64,000 bases of DNA, taken from NCBI GenBank assembly GCA_016287765.1, contig JAEEWS010000006.1, forward strand, positions 1 through 64,000, given 5' to 3'. Both the position numbers and the translations under genes were made by a program. Source of the stretch: Lachnospiraceae bacterium. GTDB taxonomy: Bacteria > Bacillota_A > Clostridia > Lachnospirales > Lachnospiraceae. Under the pieces are notes generated by a model, which was given only the letters and a program-made list of their open reading frames with translations, was not told the DNA's origin and made no database searches. This document shows positions 61,587-64,000 of this stretch, piece after piece (the first letter of the stretch is position 1; each line of letters begins with the position of its first letter).

Positions 61587-63218
61587 ATGACCATACTGGA
61601 AAACTTAATGCAAACATTATACGGTAATTCAAAACAGGCCATGTCCCAGACATCGCGTAACGGGCAACTTCCTTTTAAAGCCATGAATGCCGACGCCGTA
61701 GCCAGACTGCTGGAAAGTCTTCTTCCCGGAGAAAGCGCCACTGTAACGGGAAAGGTCATGGACTTAAGGCAAAATCAGGTCATACTGCAACTGACCTCCG
61801 GAGAAACCCTGAATGCCCGTACAGAGACCACTCTCCCGCTCTCCATCGGTGATACCGCTGATTTCATTGTTACAGGTAAGGACGGTAAACTGATCACACT
61901 GAAGCTGGCCAAGGGGGATGAAAACAGCGAATCGGCCAAAACCCAAAAAACCGTCACCAAGGCTCTCGAAGCGGCGGGTATAGCCTCCACAGAGAGGTCG
62001 GAAACAGTGGTACGGGAACTCATGTCCCATTCTCAGCCTCTTAACGAAGCAAACATCAAGAAGTTTATGGCTCTGTCCGCCAAAAACCCCGACATTCCCG
62101 TAAGGGAACTGGTTTTAATGGACATAGCAAAGATCCCGATCACCAAAGAAAATATACAGATCTACAGAGATTTCGGTAATTCCGAACCTGTGGCGGAGTT
62201 TGCCGCAGCCGTATCAGAGATCTCAGAAAGCATAGAAACTTTGCCGGATCCCAAGCTCGGAGAAGAACTTTCAAATGAATTAAAAAATATATTAAAGGAT
62301 ATGCTGGAGGGAGAGCAGCCGGAATCTTTAACTGAGAATCCCTCTCCTGCTGCTTCCGGAGATCAGGCTGTACAACAGGAAGCAGCCAAAACACCCATTG
62401 AGCCTGCCACCAACCCGCCTCAGGAACAACAGGCAGTTGATAAAGCCTCTGCTCCGGAGGTCAAGGTACTTAATGAAGAAATAAAAAAAGAAGGCCCTTC
62501 CACGGAAGAAACCGTTGCAGCAAAAAACGGAGAACTGCCGGAAAAAACGCCCGAAAAAGAAGTTGTTCAAAAACCGCTGTCAAAGTCCGCCAATGCAATT
62601 CACCGGGCTCTTCATATGCCTCCTAAAGATTTTGCCGATCCGACAAAAATAAAAAAATTATACGAAAAACTGGAAAGCGCTTCCGACAGGCTGAAAAAGC
62701 TGGAAGACAGAGTAAATGCCGCACTCAGCGAAAATGCAAAGGAAAGCGCAGCCAAGGCTCAGCCTCAGACTCACGCGGACCGTCTTTCATCCACGCTTAG
62801 ATTCATGGACTCGGTAAACAATATTTTCCCTTTTGTACAGCTTCCCATTAAGCTCAAGGAAGAAAACGCCAGGGGCGATCTCTATGTCTACGAAAAGAAA
62901 AGAGCCTTTAAAGACGGCGATACTGTAAGCGCTCTTCTGCATCTGGATCTGGATAACCTGGGTGAAACAGACATCCTTATAAAGCTTACGGGTAAAAACG
63001 CTGTGATCACCATATCCGCGGCCACAGAAGCTTCCCGGGATATCTTTTCCTCCGAGATCCCGGCTCTTACGGAAGCTCTGAACAAAAAGGGATATTCGCT
63101 TAATTGCGATGTAAACGTAACAGAAGAAAAAGAAGAAAAGGCTCCCTTACTTACTCGTTTTCTGGAAGCCCATTCTCCTTCTTTAGTCAGCAGATTCTCT
63201 TTTGATATGCGGGCCTAA
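61587..63218 (+). CDS. FliK-like flagellar hook-length control protein
   Basis: A 543-residue protein. A low-complexity middle rich in Pro, Ala, Glu and Lys (about 235-350) lies between an N-terminal domain (1-225) and a C-terminal Flg_hook-like domain (about 400-520) with FVQLPIKLKEENARGDLYVYEKKR and SALLHLDLDNLGETDILIKL. In FliK that region measures hook length and switches export to filament proteins. The N-terminal part resembles the DUF6240-type region of Lachnospiraceae, tentatively. CGGAGAG precedes the ATG. Its TAA ends one base before the stop codon of the convergent GH2 gene. Confidence 0.75.
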   Translation: MTILENLMQTLYGNSKQAMSQTSRNGQLPFKAMNADAVARLLESLLPGESATVTGKVMDLRQNQVILQLTSGETLNARTETTLPLSIGDTADFIVTGKDGKLITLKLAKGDENSESAKTQKTVTKALEAAGIASTERSETVVRELMSHSQPLNEANIKKFMALSAKNPDIPVRELVLMDIAKIPITKENIQIYRDFGNSEPVAEFAAAVSEISESIETLPDPKLGEELSNELKNILKDMLEGEQPESLTENPSPAASGDQAVQQEAAKTPIEPATNPPQEQQAVDKASAPEVKVLNEEIKKEGPSTEETVAAKNGELPEKTPEKEVVQKPLSKSANAIHRALHMPPKDFADPTKIKKLYEKLESASDRLKKLEDRVNAALSENAKESAAKAQPQTHADRLSSTLRFMDSVNNIFPFVQLPIKLKEENARGDLYVYEKKRAFKDGDTVSALLHLDLDNLGETDILIKLTGKNAVITISAATEASRDIFSSEIPALTEALNKKGYSLNCDVNVTEEKEEKAPLLTRFLEAHSPSLVSRFSFDMRA

Positions 63219-64000
63219 TCAGATCCCCGCTATTACAAACTCAAAATGCATGGGTTTATCGCTCTTAACATGGTATTTCTCATGAACGGGAGCTCCCCAG
63301 GAGTCATCTCCGCCCACGCCCATCTGAACAAGATTTGCCCTCACTATCGTGTAATGAATATCAGGTAATTCATGAATGTGACGGGCATTTTCTATTTCAA
63401 AGGGGGTGAAAGGAAGAACTGATAATTCCATGTTTCCGGACGCCAATAAAAGGCCGTGTCCTCTTTCATCCGTTACTTCAGCCATACGCACTCCGGTACG
63501 GTTACCGCATTCCTGAGGCATGAGATAGGGAGTAAAATTCTCCGAAGCCTTAAAGCCATACAGTCCAAGCTTTGCTCCTGCTCTTCTGTCAAGCATACAT
63601 TCATCAGGTCCTTCACCGTAGTATCTGACATTACCGTAATCCGCAGGTAAGGTAAACATCATTCCGAAGACAGGTATATCCTGCCCGTTGGGTATAGCCG
63701 GCAGATCCATGGTTATCCTTACACTTCCGTCATCGCTTACGGTATAGGATGTCTGCAGGAATACATCCTTATGTCCGCCCAAAAGATAGGTAAAGGTCAC
63801 CCTGTTTCCTTCCGCTTTAAAATCCACAACGGCATTATAACGGCTGGAGAGTTCCCACTGTCCCATGTTAAGTACCATACGGTTACCCATATCGTTATCC
63901 GTGGGCGCACGCCAGAAGTTGGGCTTGGGAGCCATATCGAACATTTCCCTGCCGTTCACTCTCATTGAAAGGAAGCCACCCATACGCTTGGAAAAGATAT
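63219..64000 (-). CDS. beta-galactosidase, GH2 family, C-terminal part (runs off the edge)
   Basis: The last 260 residues of a large GH2 enzyme that continues past the right edge. It shows the small-chain (Bgal_small_N) domain: MRVNGREMFDMAPKPNFWRAPTDNDMGN, then GMMFTLPADYGNVRYYGEGPDECMLDRR. In LacZ this domain completes the sugar-binding site; the catalytic residues lie in the missing part. The reading frame is open to the last base. It abuts the FliK-like gene with no terminator between the two stops. Confidence 0.92.
   Translation of the reverse strand, partial: IFSKRMGGFLSMRVNGREMFDMAPKPNFWRAPTDNDMGNRMVLNMGQWELSSRYNAVVDFKAEGNRVTFTYLLGGHKDVFLQTSYTVSDDGSVRITMDLPAIPNGQDIPVFGMMFTLPADYGNVRYYGEGPDECMLDRRAGAKLGLYGFKASENFTPYLMPQECGNRTGVRMAEVTDERGHGLLLASGNMELSVLPFTPFEIENARHIHELPDIHYTIVRANLVQMGVGGDDSWGAPVHEKYHVKSDKPMHFEFVIAGI

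Overview
The window looks like the chromosome of a motile, anaerobic Lachnospiraceae-type Firmicute (Roseburia/Butyrivibrio relatives); this is inferred from gene content and style, not from a search. The supporting signs are a T-box leader, a CIRCE operator before groES-groEL, an L20-type leader before infC-rpmI-rplT, a MurE with the meso-DAP signature DNPR, several protein families I associate mainly with Lachnospiraceae (DUF5688-, DUF6062- and DUF6106-like), moderate GC and many U-tract terminators. Flagellar and chemotaxis pieces (FliK-like, FliD-like and FliM-tail-like proteins, an MCP) point to motility. None of the six tRNA genes encodes CCA. I see no phage, transposase gene or true CRISPR array, and most genes lie on the minus strand.

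Layout. 1-5 kb: tRNA-Arg, a CBS-containing family II pyrophosphatase, a DUF5688 protein, a GGDEF-EAL protein, a YhhN membrane protein and tRNA-Ser. 5-13.5 kb: holA (possibly leaderless), a FliD-like protein, and a T-box-controlled operon of a divergent LeuA-like protein followed by a TIM-barrel/acyl-CoA-ligase fusion; then a MATE exporter and a divergent Sfp-type transferase. 13.5-27.8 kb: carB, a membrane-anchored solute-binding-like protein, murE, a YhaN/YhaO (SbcCD-like) pair, a phosphatase, a hydroxyacid dehydrogenase, nucleoside salvage genes (cdd, deoD, deoC) and a GH27 alpha-galactosidase. 27.8-30.2 kb: infC (AUU start), rpmI, rplT with their attenuator leader, and a DegV protein. 30.3-40.2 kb: a REP-like palindrome, an MCP, and a tightly overlapping operon of amidase, TruA-like protein, pyrC, pyrF, asnB-like gene and greA, followed by a YesM-type kinase. 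40.3-45.5 kb: tRNA-Thr, the ispF-cysS-mrnC-rlmB operon, a CopZ-like protein, a FliM-tail-like protein, tRNA-Val and tRNA-Met.

45.5-46.3 kb is the most unusual stretch: about 750 bp without a credible gene, holding a GC-rich structured element followed by ten 62-bp repeats, each a hairpin, in two partly alternating versions. 46.3-57.2 kb: a polysaccharide deacetylase, an amidohydrolase, the guaB-pilZ-M16C-era-recO run, a DUF6106-like protein and groES-groEL under CIRCE. 57.2-64 kb: DUF6062, DUF2225 and DUF3810 proteins, a LytS-type kinase, tRNA-Gly, a FliK-like protein and the C-terminal part of a GH2 beta-galactosidase running off the right edge.

Best leads: (1) the 62-bp hairpin array with its adjoining structured element; (2) the T-box operon whose LeuA-like protein has lost the expected metal ligands and whose partner is a TIM-barrel/AMP-ligase fusion; (3) several enzymes with altered key residues or tails (TruA-like Asp to Glu, AsnB-like without its N-terminal cysteine, IspF with a Cys-rich tail); (4) a REP-like palindrome family next to recO and the MCP.
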